In this document: positions 20,770-31,658 of the stretch, piece by piece
How the letters are laid out: each line of letters begins with the position of its first letter
Numbering within the stretch: position 1 is the stretch's first letter
Source of the DNA: Locusta migratoria
Taxonomy: Eukaryota > Arthropoda > Insecta > Orthoptera > Acrididae
Length of the DNA: 64,000 bases
NCBI GenBank assembly: GCA_026315105.1
Contig: CM048750.1
Coordinates: 110,515,297 to 110,579,296 of the forward strand
Direction of reading: 5' to 3'
Program-made: the position numbers and the translations under genes
Notes under the pieces: model-generated
Told to the model about the DNA's origin: nothing
The model's input: only the letters and a program-made list of their open reading frames with translations
Databases searched by the model: none

Positions 20770-20855
<86 letters not shown>

Positions 20856-21246
20856 GGATTAAATTGCTGAACTCAAACTTTTCAGTAGATAGACAATGTG
20901 TTGTTTCCAATTCAATTTCTCACCAATTCCCACAACTAAAAACTTTGAATATTCACCCTAGCTATAAAATTGTATTCAGACTTTATTTATTAATGGCGTC
21001 ATGCCATTTAACGTATGGAACTGTACATATTGTGTTTTATCAAAGTTTAGTAAGAGTTAATTTGCAGAGAACCAGTTTTATGAAAGACATTATTTACATC
21101 AGTTAAATCCAGTTTATCGGGATTGATTGCTATACTTCTATCGTCAGCAAAAGAGAACTAGCTTTGCATCATTATGAATACAGAACGGTAAATCATTAAT
21201 ACATATCGACAACAGCAAAGGCCCCAAGACTGAACCCTGTTTTGCA
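20470..21246 (-). mobile_element. Minus-strand LINE fragment, family K, interrupted by a microsatellite
   Basis: It shares taatacttgttccatag, taagtgaccaaagacttttg, ttttgaactgggttgg, tttattaatggcgtcat and gaaccctg-type blocks with the fragments at 8511-9118, 55056-55470 and 56625-56818. An (AT)n array at 20772-20853 replaces the section that in the 8.9-kb copy contains aatatatatactg. Confidence 0.65.
20772..20853. repeat. (AT)n microsatellite, about 82 bp
   Basis: Uninterrupted alternating TA lies within a LINE fragment and probably grew from a short atatata seed in the LINE. Confidence 0.98.
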
Positions 21247-21464
21247 AGTTACCTAAACCGCTTACTTCTGCACTCTTCTAGCGTCGTCTGCACTCTTCTA
21301 GCTAAGTACGGAGTAAAACATTTGTACACTGCCTCACTAACCCCGCCTAACTGCGCCGCCATCCTTGGTTCGTACAGGCGTTTGACAAACACCGCTGGTA
21401 TGCCAAACGCCAATGAGAATGTTACAGTCAAAGACTTTCAACAATAATACATTTCGTTGAGACA

Positions 21465-21970
21465 ACATTGTCTCGTTATACCAAAAGTATTAAACATAAG
21501 GAGAGGCACTGCATTAAAACTTGTGCTGCGGCCAGGATGGGAACGAGGGATCGCCTACTTACTAGGTAGGCGCTTTAGGCCGTTCAGCGTCGCAAACAAA
21601 GCATTTCACAGGGGACATTAAGGCAGAATTAAAGTATGTGGTGTGGAGGGAGAGGTGGTTTAAGATAGTCCGTGTAGTTGGTTTGTCTGCAACGATATGT
21701 TAGGTGAGCGGTCTAAAGCGCCTACCTACTGCTGGGCGCCGTGGCTCAGCGCGCCCAGTCAGAGGGCTGATTGTCCTCTGTAATAAAAACAGCTGAGCCA
21801 AATGCTCAATGAACGACTAAGTACGAACGATGAAACGGACCGGAAGTCATAGATCTACGTGAAAAAAAACTAGTAGGTAGGAGGTCCCAGGTTCGAATCC
21901 CACCCACAGCACAAATTTTAATTAAATGCTTCTTCTTACGTTTAATACCTTTGGTATAACGAGACAATGT
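21465..21970. repeat. Inverted pair of tRNA-headed repeats, family 3 (foldback)
   Basis: The left arm (about 21465-21592) and right arm (about 21703-21970, less an inserted SINE) are inverted complements. Both contain cgcctac, the B-box region, the stretch ending cagcacaaattttaat and acattgtctcgttata or its complement. The arms face each other across about 110 bp. The central spacer (gcatttcacaggg to gtagt) recurs at 22103-22205, again followed by the same tRNA-like head. Confidence 0.75.
21731..21870 (+). mobile_element. tRNA-headed SINE, family 4, nested in the foldback
   Basis: It begins gctgggcgccgtggctcagc, continues gcccagtcagagggctgatt and gtcctctgtaataaaaac, and ends in a short A-run after gatctacgtg. 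It interrupts the family 3 right arm inside the anticodon-loop equivalent. The style (tRNA head, taataaaaac, A-tail) is typical of arthropod tRNA SINEs. Confidence 0.65.
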
Positions 21971-22102
21971 TTTTTCTGAAGGAACTGAATTATTGTTGAT
22001 ATTTATATCACCTCGGCCTGAGGAACAATGCGGGATTGTTCCCATTCATGTTCTTTGCTGAGGTGCTATTCCAATAAAGGAGAGCCCTGGCAATTTGATA
22101 AG

Positions 22103-22262
22103 CATTTCACAGGGAACATTGAGGCAGAATTAAAGTATGTGGTATGGAGAGAGATGTGCTTTAAGACAGTCCGTGTAGTCGCTTTGTCTGTAGCGCTGTT
22201 TTAACTGAGCGTTCTAAAGCGCCTCCTCTCTGGAGGTCCCGGGTTTGAATCCCGGCCACAGC
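22103..22262 (+). repeat. tRNA-headed repeat, family 3, third copy
   Basis: It repeats the spacer and head of the 21.6-21.9 kb unit without the nested SINE: gcatttcacagggaacattg, gtccgtgtagtcgctttgtc, gagcgttctaaagcgcctcc and the B-box gggtttgaatcccgg, then ccacagc. Confidence 0.7.
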
Positions 22263-22698
22263 AAAAAATTTAATGGGTCTTAGTGGATACCATGAGTTTC
22301 TGTTTGTAGAGTTTTCAAAATATACTTCGCTAGTTGTATTCGAAACTGCAACTGTAAAACAGTTGCCACAGCGGCAAAGTAATGAAGGTTGTGCGGCGAG
22401 GGGCACGGGAATTGCGATGCGCGGGCTGCAATTACGGCGATGAGTGCGTCGCGCTCTGTTCCGCCCCCGCAGCCGCCTAGGGACGTTGTGCACGCAGCGG
22501 ACGGGCTAGCGCTGTCCCGAGGCCAGTAGTTGTAGTTGCGCGCCCGTGGGGACCGAAGCCGCAGCATCTCCTCCGGGACTCCGCGACGACCGCGCCGCCA
22601 GCGCCCCTAGCGGCCGCTCGCGCCACCTGCAGACGTGGCGTCCTACATGGGCCGTTTCACAACTTGTCCGTACTCTGCCCACGGACCATTCCATTTAA
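22263..22698. other. GC-rich, CpG-rich stretch
   Basis: Positions about 22430-22650 are dense in CpG compared with the AT-rich surroundings. The minus strand is open in overlapping frames, but no known protein was recognised. A CpG-rich regulatory segment or an unrecognised repeat are both possible. It ends at the TTAA target of the piggyBac element. Confidence 0.35.
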
Positions 22699-23079
22699 CC
22701 CTTGTGTCTGCAATCAAAAAATTACACCCTGTTCTATAACATTATTACCTGGGTAATCCAATGAATTTATTGTCGTACAGTCACGGTTGGCAACACTTAG
22801 CCCTGGGTGTATACATAACTGTTGCAGCAAGATTTTCTAATTGTTTCTAACTACAGTTGCTACTGTTTCACAGAGTTGTGAACTGTGAATTATTGTGTAA
22901 GCTTTGTTACTGTGTACATCATTTCTAGATTCTCGTGGATGATAAGCTGGAACTCTCCAAATCTGAATACAGCAGATTAAGCTATGAAGTATATTAGAAA
23001 GTTATTGACTATTGATTCAGAAGAGGATGTTACTTCAGATTTCGAAGACCAAGATTCTCCAGGTGAATGGAATACTGAG

Positions 23080-23487
23080 TGGGCTGAATCGAACGCTCCG
23101 TGCTGTAAAGCCTTCTGCGGCAATGTGGAGGTTCTCCCTGCGAGCCTCTGCCGACTAGGCATTGGCCATACGTGGTTAACACAAGACCACCTCTTGCGTC
23201 GAGAAGGCCCACCAATTTGCCGTTGTGGCGCCTAGCTAACTGTGGTCCACATACTGTTGTATTGTCCGTTTTTAGCCGCTTTGCGGCAGTCCTTTAGCCT
23301 ACCAGATTTGCTGCCATCAGTTTTAGGTGTCAAAGCCTCCTTGGCTACTACTGTTTTACATTTTATTCGCGCATCTGGTTTCTACCCTTCCATTTAATGG
23401 AAGGCGCTTCTGCCTGATTCAAAGACCCTCATTTTTACACTGCTTTGAAGTTACTTGATAGCCTCTACCTTTTCGGTTGAGGTGGTT

Positions 23488-23539
<52 letters not shown>

Positions 23540-23783
23540 GCATGGCTGGCTCATCTGGTTTTATCTTGGTGATCAGCAAGCCATTGCATTCTGCTGTGAA
23601 ATTGTACTTTTATCCCTTTTGTGCACTCCTCTGTGTATACGTGAAGTGATTCTCTTCGTTTTACACTTAAGAAATTCTCTCATCCTTGTTCTCTCTGTGT
23701 TTTCGTTCTGTCACATGTTACATCACTGCTTGGAAGAGGGGACTGATGACCTTGTAGTTTGATCCCCTATAAACAACAACAAC
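23080..23783 (+). mobile_element. I/R1-type LINE, 3' fragment nested in piggyBac
   Basis: The translation around 23110-23260 gives LCRLGIGHTWLTQDHLLRRE, GPPICRCGA and, after a stop, LTVVHILLYCPF. This is the cysteine/histidine motif near the C-terminus of I/R1/Jockey-group LINE proteins. The 3' untranslated region contains a (GT)n array and ends gggactgatgacc, ttgtagtttgatcccc, then a short aac tail. The 3' end resembles the SINE families 1 and 2. The left flank aatgga is repeated at the right flank, a possible decayed target duplication. Confidence 0.8.
23492..23536. repeat. (GT)n microsatellite, about 45 bp
   Basis: Pure GT repeat inside the 3' untranslated region of the nested LINE. Confidence 0.98.
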
Positions 23784-24756
23784 AATGGATTCTTAAAAAG
23801 GAGGATGCTACTGTTTCAGACATTGAATATGCAGTTAGTTCTTGTAGTGATAATGAAGTTGAAATAGAGACAAGTGATACTAGTAGTAATGAACATGACT
23901 GAGCTGATAAAAACAGTGAAGCAACTGTGTTTTCTGCAGGCATTCTACGTGACAAAAATGGAGCCAAATGGCATAAGAAACCCTTCGGTACAAGAAAGTT
24001 GTTGAAGCGTAATATTTTGCGGCAAAGGGCTGGTCTAACACGTACATCTTTCTATAAAAACTACATTTACAGAAGAAATGTGTAATATAATAATACATGA
24101 AACCAACAGGAAGGCAAATCGGGAATTCACAGACTATCATATCAATTCAGAAGTACCACCGAAAGTATGGGAGCCATTGACAACTGAAGAATTTGACACC
24201 ATATCTTGGTATGCTGATTACAGCTGGAATAAGATTCTCTAACACTGAACACATGAAGGAAACGTGGTAAACAAATGCATTCCCATTGTATCGTGCAAGC
24301 CTATCGCTCAACAGGTTTCGGTAGATAAGCAGATTTATAAGTTTTGACAATGTGAACACTAGGAGTGAGCGATTGAAAAGTGACAAAGCTACTTCAATAT
24401 CTGATAATTTGGAAATGCTAAATTCAAATCTTCGTAAATGGTTGTATAATAAATAATAAAACAATCGAAATATTATATAAAATAAATTATTACATTTATG
24501 AACTTTGCACCTGTTATAATGGAGATATATCGTTACATGGGTAACCCAAATATAGATTAGAGGATGTGTTCTGTTGCTTCCCATTTAAATGCTCTTCTAT
24601 GAAAGTATTTAAATGTTTCTTGTTGTTATGACGTTTATAAAGATGCAAATGAGGAATAGCCTGAGGTTTGTGTCCACTAGTTTCAATATACCTGAAAAAT
24701 GGGCTGTTAGAGTTAAAAAGGTTACCCGGGTAACCCAATGTTGACACAAGGGTTAA

Positions 24757-26039
24757 AATCGAACAGTAGTAAACCTTGCATTTTTTGTGAGGTGTCATTT
24801 TTCTGTCATAGAAAGTAGTCATTAATATCCTTGACAAACTCGCAGCTGTGATACGCAAACGCTTCTGGTTTTTGTGTTACGAGCGAAAGTAACGTAATTT
24901 CACGCAACCACGCGATTATGACACTCATAACACGGAAACTATCCGAAGTTAAACTTTCAAATAAATGACGTAATGAAGGCACTATTGTATACATTGAGGT
25001 GGCATTTACGCGGTATTTTTAGAATTTAAATTCCAAGCGTTTTTAATTATTTGTCTACAAAATTCTTTTTAAATGGGATAAAATGTTTGCCATATTGTTC
25101 AGCATTTTATTTGAAAATAGTACCATTAAACAGTTTAATTAAATAATATGTTTCAAATTGTGGACGATATGAAATATTTATTTAATAAAAATTTACATAT
25201 CGATTTCTTTGCCATTATTGAACATCATCAGTGCAGAGTGTAAGTCTTGATGACTCATTTACTCTGCATAAAACATTTGTCATATCCATAACATAACTAA
25301 AAAGGTCTTCCTGGTATACGTCAAAAGTTTAAACTTGCAGGGCAGGTTGACTCCCGTAATGCAGTTGTTGTGAATGTGATGGAATACGAATAGGAATATT
25401 CTGCTAGTATTTTCCTTTAAGTCGTGAAAATATCTACAAGACAAATGTAAAAATGTAATTTTTGTGAATAATAGAAGTGTGTAGCGTAAGTGTACCAGTT
25501 ATCAGCATCTTAAGGGGAATCCCATTAAATATCATGTATAAACACCATTTAATAGTATAATGTTGGTTGTAACTAAGAGTGACATGCCACATAAATCCAT
25601 CTGGTTTCGTAGAGATATGTCCTAGTCCTTGTAATAACAATCAGTTCAATTTAAAACAATTAAATTTAGAATGTGTGTCTTATGTGCCAGTGATTGGCAG
25701 TGCAAATGTGCCGAGATCCGGTTATAGGCATTCAATCATACTATTTATCGGCAATGTGACGTAAAGAGTTCTGAAGTCAAGATATTTTTTATTTCTTCTT
25801 CAAAATTAAAAAGTTTGAATATACAAACTGAAACAATATCATAATCAAATAACACATACAAATTTTTGTACTGATATTTATCATCTCTTCAAGTCATCAC
25901 ATTATAATTACGGTTACATTTGGGCCAAATGAAACAATGACATCAATATATTTATTCATTTGAAAATTGTGGCAAGTGAAAGTTTTAAGAGTTCTTTTTT
26001 TGATGCTACAGTATTCTTCATGAAACCCAGTTTTTCACT
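24757..26039. other. AT-rich unassigned sequence
   Basis: No coding, tRNA-like or repeat signature was recognised. The longest open frames are under 70 codons. Confidence 0.4.
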
Positions 26040-27580
26040 GAACATACTGTATCGTAGGTAATGTCTTGTCTTCTGACTTTGCTTGTTCCTTTTTCTTTCT
26101 GCGTTTCTCTAAGTCTTGCTATTTTTTCGCTTTTTCTTCTTCCTTCTTTTGATAATACGCCATCCACTGAGTAGATGTTGCGTCTGCTATAAACTTTTCC
26201 TCCTATCTCTTCTTCAAAACAGGCTGACCTTTTGCCCAGAATAGTGTATTTTTAAAAGGAGATGAAATTACCTGTCACATGGAAGGTAATGTCGACTGGT
26301 TTTCAGAAACCATATCCTTGATATTTGTTGTTGTGCACTTACTGGATGTTTGATTCGATATTTCCTGATTTGAACCTGTATCGTCTATCAGACCGTCTGC
26401 CTGAGAAGTATTGATCAACTGATTTTTCAGAAACCTGAGGTGTACTAATTGCAGAGTCTTAACTTTCGCATTCGCAAGTTGTGGATTCCAGAAAGAAGTG
26501 TAAGTCCACTGTCAGACGAGGCTGCCTGACAGTTATCTTCTCCGCTGTCTGCTATAGAGGAATCGATACATCCAATAAAGAGTTAAACTCTGAAAAGAAG
26601 CACTTTCTTACCACTCAATGTTGTGTGGTCACATCACTGCTGAAATTACACACTTGTTCATCAAAACTATTTCTAAATCTGATATGTGTCCCGGTAACTC
26701 TTTAAAAGTGCCATTAAATAATGCTGTATTCATACACTCGGTTGACTGTAAACTGGAGTGTTGAATAATACTGCTTCAAATGCACTGGAATCATGACTTT
26801 CCACATACAGTTCAATAGTTTTGTGTACCTCCAAGACTGAAAGAGGAAAAGCTGCAGGTACCAACTGGCACTTCGTCAGCCGTACTTTCCAGTGCTTGAA
26901 ATTCACCAGCTTTCTCCTTCAGTCCTCTCCAAAAGTAGAAAATATTTTCATCCTTAGTTGAACCAAGCGAACGTCCAGTTGTTGATTTAAAAGAATCAAG
27001 TTTTTTTTTATTCTCTAGAGGTTTCTCAAAGAATCTCAAATGTAGTTTAATGTATTCCATCTTTGAAGCAGTGTCCTTTCTGTTTTTCAAGATATTGCTA
27101 TAGTCAAAAGCATCTGGAGAAAATGGAAACAAACCTCATTTCCGAAAGCCATTCGAGATAGGTTGTGGCCCAATGTTTTTCAGCACATTCTCTAGTAACG
27201 GAGCGAATGTACCGAGGGTTAACTTTTCGTGATTATTATCAGTTCTTGCAGAGCTTTAAAAAAATAATAAATAGAAAAAATACATGGGATAAAACACAAT
27301 TACATCAAGGGGTTACAAAATATGTATTTTGTCTGGGTACAAGGAAACAAGAATTATACCACTTTTGTCACAAAATTCCGGCAGGTTTAATGTTTGGTCT
27401 GGTGTATTCACATCCACAAATAATATTATTGGTAATTTAATGCCCTCTTTTGTTCCCCATGGGTAAAACACGTTCATTATATATTAAAGAATGTTTCTGC
27501 CATCATCTAGCCATTATCAGATTGGCCAATACCCCAAATTTATGTGAAGCTTTAAATATATGCGGTTCAAACTTACGGGA
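26040..27580 (-). pseudogene. pogo/Tigger (jerky-type) DDE transposase, C-terminal half (minus strand)
   Basis: Read on the minus strand from about 27560, the translation gives NVFYPWGTKEGIKL, PIILFVDVN (the usual FVDGH block with the catalytic Asp), FCDKSGIILVSLYPDKIHIL then a stop, PLDVIVF (third catalytic Asp), PISNGFRKCG with LFPFSPDAFDYSNILK at 27130, and DENIFYFWRGLKEKAGEFQ. Further on come SPFKNTLFWAKGQPVLKKR and a Lys/Glu-rich tail with STQWMAYYQKKEEEK, ending near 26040. This order is that of pogo-type transposases related to jerky proteins. The frame changes repeatedly and the N-terminal DNA-binding part is missing. Confidence 0.8.
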
Positions 27581-27945
27581 TTTCTGCCAGTTGACGTCGT
27601 CGACCATCGCCGGTATTTCGACAGGAGAACACCCTGTCATTCTCAAGGCACATCTGTCCTCAGGGAGCAATGTGTAAGAGCAAAATTAATACCTCGGTTT
27701 TCAAAGGGAAAATAAGAAAGATAACACACACACAGTACAAGTAAGCGCAGAGACAACGCAACTAAATATGACCAACATCATAAATATTGATAGTGACTAT
27801 TAATCAACAGGTGAGGCAGCATTAATTCGGTCCCTATGTTGTTTGGCGAGAGACAGAGCCGGATTCCAAGTTAGAATGTAAACAAAAACCATCATCTCTA
27901 TTTATAAAGCCGGTTTCCAGTTTAATTTGAACAGTTTCCTTAATA
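27581..27945. other. Unassigned sequence with a hairpin-family half-arm
   Basis: The stretch 27590-27655 (gtcgtcgaccatcgcc, gacaggagaacaccctgtca) resembles one arm of the insect snap-back repeats seen elsewhere, without its partner arm. Nothing else was recognised. Confidence 0.35.
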
Positions 27946-28875
27946 ACATCTACATCTACATGGGATACTCTGCAAATCACATGTAAGTGCCTGGCAGAGG
28001 GTTCAACGCATTACCGTTGTACTATTTATCTCCCATTCCATTCTCGAATAGCGCGCAGGAAGAAAGAACAGCTGAATCTCTCCGTTCGAGCTCTGATTCC
28101 TCGTATTTTATTCTGATGATCATTTCTACCTATTTAAGTGGCAGTCAACAATATATTTTCGCATGGCGATTGGAGTTTCGTAAGTAGCCCACGCCGCAGC
28201 GCTAAGCGTCGTTGTTGTAATGATTGCCATCCCAGATCCTGTATCATTTCCGTAACGCTGTCTCCCCTGTATCGTGACAATACAAAACGAGCTGCCTTTC
28301 TTTGGACTCTTTCGATGTCCTCCGTCAAACCCACCTGATAAGGGTTCTGCCAATAAAACGCAGTCTCTGGTTCGCCTTTCTCACACATTATCTACGTGTT
28401 CCTTCCAGTTTAAGTCTGAAGTAATAGTAATCCCTAGGTATTTTGTGGAGTTTACAGCCTTCACTTTTGATTGATTTATCTTGTAAACAAAGTTTAACGG
28501 ATTTCTTTTCGTATTCATGTGGACGACTTCACACTTCTCATCATTTAGAGTCATTTTCCAATTTTTACACCATAGTGATATTATATTCAGATCGTTCTGC
28601 AGCTGGTTTTGATCTTCAGTTGAATTTACTACACGGTAAATGATCTATTGATCTTGGGTCAATCATTCTGTTCGAGATAATTCATAATATTTGAATACAG
28701 GATATGTTCTAAAACCCTGCTACAAATTGACGTTAATGAAATAGGCCTGTAGTTTAGTGGGTTACACCTACTGCCTTTCTTGATTATAGGTGTGACCTGT
28801 GCAACATTCCAATCTTTTGGTACAGATCCTTCTTAGAGAGTACGGTTGTATATGGCTGTTAAGTAACACTATCCC
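27946..28875 (-). pseudogene. CR1/L2-like LINE (minus strand), internally deleted
   Basis: This is a relative of the LINE at 9795-10931 in antisense. The 3' end at 27946 has tctacatctacatgggatac and tctgcaaatcacatgtaagt. The coding remnant (28388-28134) contains VGLTEDIERVQRKAARFVLS, RYRGDSVTEMIQDLGWQSLQ and SPCENILL. Further 5' blocks match the KYLGITI and WQLTLN regions. At about 28650 the sequence jumps to an upstream part of a reverse transcriptase domain. It is interrupted by stops and indels. Confidence 0.75.
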
Positions 28876-29482
28876 AATAGGTGGAAGTGGATGCCAGAAT
28901 CTGTGTTGTTGCATTCCATAGGATGACCGTTGCCAAGAAAATGGCTGCACAAATATATGCAGATGAATAGAGTCGCAAATATCGAGATAAAGACACGCAC
29001 GGTGCGCTGAGAGATGGCAGAGTCTCCAGAATACGACGTTGTGTTTTCCCGAGCGCCCAGAGTTACGGCTGTTGGCATACGGAGCAAGAAGGCGCGCCAC
29101 GCTCCATTCGCTGGGCGGCTGTAAATCCCCAATGATTGTGATCGGCCCCCTAAGCGATCGCGACCGGCGGCTTCACGGCACGGCTGTGATATGCGGGCTC
29201 GCTGGCCGGCCGCCAGGCGGCGCACCGCTCCCACTGCATGCTGGGGCGCGGCCGCTGGGGTTTTCCATGTAGCCGTGGCGGCGGTGCTACAAGAGGCAGG
29301 GTTCCGCAACTGACCGCTACCTTTCCGTGGCCTGGAGGCGGGCAAACACTTCTCCTCCTCCACACTTGACCGCCTGACACAGTGTTGCCAGCCCGTGGGA
29401 TTTGTCCCATATCACGGGACATTTTGACTATTGAGATTCTTGAGTTTCTCCCGGCGTATTTGATAATCAAACTATCCACGGG
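28876..29482. other. GC-rich, CpG-rich stretch
   Basis: Positions about 29030-29370 are markedly G+C- and CpG-rich. Overlapping open frames on both strands (up to 164 codons, minus) have no recognisable domain. It could be a CpG island of a nearby gene outside view or a GC-rich repeat. Confidence 0.35.
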
Positions 29483-29624
29483 TGTACTGCCGGTCTACAG
29501 TGTCCAACGGGCACAATATTTCTGCGATGTCGCCATCATCAGCTCAGTCCTCAATTCACCTGATGATGACGATGTATGATCGCCGAAATATTGTGCCCGT
29601 TGGACACTGTAGACCGGCAGTACA
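29483..29624. repeat. Hairpin repeat, about 60-bp arms
   Basis: Arms 29483-29542 and 29560-29624 are inverted complements with few mismatches, containing cggtctacagtgtccaacgg and its complement. The loop is 17 nt. The arm ends in catcatcag, which is common in insect snap-back repeats. Confidence 0.9.
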
Positions 29625-30267
29625 TTTGTGGAGATTTTGATTGTTTTTTTCAGAAAGGGACAAAGGGATTTGTTTACAAAAAGTAAGATGAATATGGGAT
29701 TTTTTTTCTCGTCTGTTGTGGTTTGCTTACACAACACCACAACATGTCGATATGATTGGCACATGCCGCGATAATAAGGTGAAACAAACGATACAGCAGT
29801 CCGCAGTCCCATTGTACAGTACGAATGACGCACTGAAGTGGTACGAGGGTCGCGCGGACTCATTTCGTAGATATAAGATTTTGAACATAACACTGAACAT
29901 GGCCGTCTGTATGTTAGACGGAGTTGTAAGAGGCGATAGAGGAGTGTGAGGAAATTGTAGAGTGGGAGAAAGCAGAGACGAACAGGGAGAAAGTGATGAT
30001 GGGGAGGGAGAGGAGATGGGTAGGTGATGGAAAACAAGTTTATTTTTATTTTATTATTTTTCTTTGCTCGTTGGTCGCACCCACTGCAGAAAACGCAGCA
30101 TGGTATGGAGCTGTCGGCTTTTTTATTTCCCTTTTTTTCTTTTTTGCTGTCATGTTTTTGTTTGCCATGGGACACTTTACGCTGAAAAGGGACATTTTGA
30201 ATTCCTGGATGGAACATTTGAGCTTCAGAGGCTGGCAACACTGCCCTGACACATCTCACAGAAGAAC
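29625..30267. other. Unassigned sequence
   Basis: A minus-strand open frame of 260 codons crosses this stretch and the hairpin, but it has low-complexity and antisense-repeat content and no domain. No gene is called. Confidence 0.4.
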
Positions 30268-30464
30268 AAATGTTCAAATGTTTGTAAATCTTATGGGACT
30301 TAACTACGGGGTCATCAGTCCCTAAACTTACAAACTACTTATGAACTACTTACGAACTAGGACGGCACAAATATCCATGCCCGAGGGGGGATTAGAACCC
30401 CCGACCGTAGTGGGCGTGCAGACCGTGACTGAAGCGCCTCAGTCCCCTCGGCCACCGCGGCCGG
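30268..30464 (-). mobile_element. tRNA-headed SINE, family 1 (minus strand)
   Basis: It is flanked by a perfect 13-bp direct repeat, ctcacagaagaac, at 30255-30267 and 30465-30477. Head, B-box and 3' body are all present. Confidence 0.93.
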
Positions 30465-30861
30465 CTCACAGAAGAACCAGGCTGCTCTCCAGGCGTTGGA
30501 AAAGTCTTGACAAGTGTGCAGTAGAATAGTACATCTGAGCTCCTGGAAGCAACTGCAGCTGGCTACTGGCCGTATACACTATGTGATCAAAAGTATCCGG
30601 ACACTTGGCTGTAAATGTTCATGGCGCCGTCCATTAGTACTGCTGGAATTCAATATGGTGTTGGCCCACTTTTTGCCTTGATGCCAGCTTACACTCTCAC
30701 AGGCATACTTTCAATCAGGTGCTGGAAGGTTTCTTGGGAAATGACAGCCCATTCCTGATGCAGTGCTGCACTGAGGAGAGGTATCAATGTCTGTTAGTTT
30801 GTCCTGACATCCCACAGGTGTTCTATAGAATACAAGTCAGGACTCTGTGCAGGAGAGTCCA

Positions 30862-31085
30862 TTACAGTGATGTTGGGTTGGGGTTGGGTTGTTTGGCTGG
30901 GGTAGGGGGACTAAACTACTGAGGTTATCAGTCCTACGGTGGGGAGAGGAAGGAGTGAGGATAGGAAAGGAGGGGAGGGGAGTTAGGAAATGCAGTCCGG
31001 GAAGTAAAGAAGGAAGGAAGACTGCATTAGCTCGGGGCCCCATGCTCGCCACGCACGTACTGACGAAAGAACCGTGAGCCCCCTG
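30862..31085 (+). repeat. Dispersed repeat, family B, second copy
   Basis: It shares gttgggttgtttggctgg, ggaaggagtgaggatagg, aggaaatgcagtccggg and ccccatgctcgccacgca with 6717-6893. Compared with the expected Tc1 sequence, some transposon bases are missing at the junction, so insertion was accompanied by a deletion. Confidence 0.7.
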
Positions 31086-31241
31086 GGAGGTGCAATAGCA
31101 ATAGCTGTCCCCGAATTGCTCTTCAACAGTGGGAAGCCAGAAAGTGCTTAATACATCAATGTGGGCCTTTGATGTGATAGTGCCATATATAAAAATAAAG
31201 GGTGCAAGACCCTCCAAGAAAAACACTACCACACTGTAACA

Positions 31242-31430
31242 AAATGTTTGTAGAGCATATGGGACTTAACTATGGGGTCATCAGTCTCTAAACCTACAAA
31301 CTATTTATGAACTAGCTTATACTAAGGACGGCACAAACATCCATGCCCGAGCAGGGATTTGAACTCCCGACCGCAGCGGCCGTGCAGACCGTGACTGACA
31401 CGCCGCAGACCGCTCGCCCATTGTGGCCTG
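31242..31430 (-). mobile_element. tRNA-headed SINE, family 1 (minus strand), inside Tc1-like element
   Basis: It is flanked by a 13-bp direct repeat with one mismatch, ccacactgtaaca at 31229-31241 and ccacactgtgaca at 31431-31443. It is more diverged than the other family 1 copies. Confidence 0.9.
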
Positions 31431-31658
31431 CCACACTGTGACATCAATGCCTCCGAATTTTCCTATTGCCACTATACACGTTGACAGTTGATGCTCACTG
31501 GGCATTCGCCATGCACAGGCCCTCCACCATCACTCCACACAATTTTTTCCGCTGTTCAATCGTCCAATATTTACGCTCCTTACACCAAGTGAGCTGTTTT
31601 TCGACATTCACCTGCATGATATGTAGCTTATGGGTAGCCGCTCGATCATGAAATCCAA

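Larger units (their letters stand above)
22984..24455 (+). pseudogene. piggyBac-like transposase, split, truncated and frameshifted
   Basis: The N-terminal acidic part is MKYIRKLLTIDSEEDVTSDF, DSPGEWNTE, then after the inserted LINE ATVSDIEYAVSSCSDNEVEI. It continues RDKNGAKWHKKPFG and, across frames, VWEPLTTEEFDTIS, LITAGIRFSNTEHMKETW, FPLYRASLSLNRF, ISRFISFDNVNTRSERLKSD and KATSISDNLEMLNSNLRKWL. That order fits the piggyBac transposase. The sequence then stops near 24455. The downstream catalytic core with its Asp residues and the C-terminal cysteine-rich domain are absent, so the gene is dead. Confidence 0.88.
22699..24752 (+). mobile_element. piggyBac-like transposon with TTAA duplication
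   Basis: The left end is cccttgtgtc and the right end gacacaaggg, directly flanked by TTAA at 22695-22698 and 24753-24756, which is the target specificity of piggyBac. Subterminal motifs tacctgggtaatccaatga and ttacccgggtaacccaatg are also inverted. The element is 2.05 kb including a nested LINE, so the piggyBac part is about 1.35 kb and internally deleted. Confidence 0.93.

Noticed and set aside
23493..23762. 89-codon frame starting with Cys-Val repeats
   Set aside because: It is a translation of the (GT)n microsatellite and the LINE 3' untranslated region.
29495..30277. 260-codon open frame on the minus strand
   Set aside because: It crosses the hairpin repeat at 29483-29624 and low-complexity K- and P-rich sequence, shows no domain or motif, and its C-terminus is just the translated hairpin arm.
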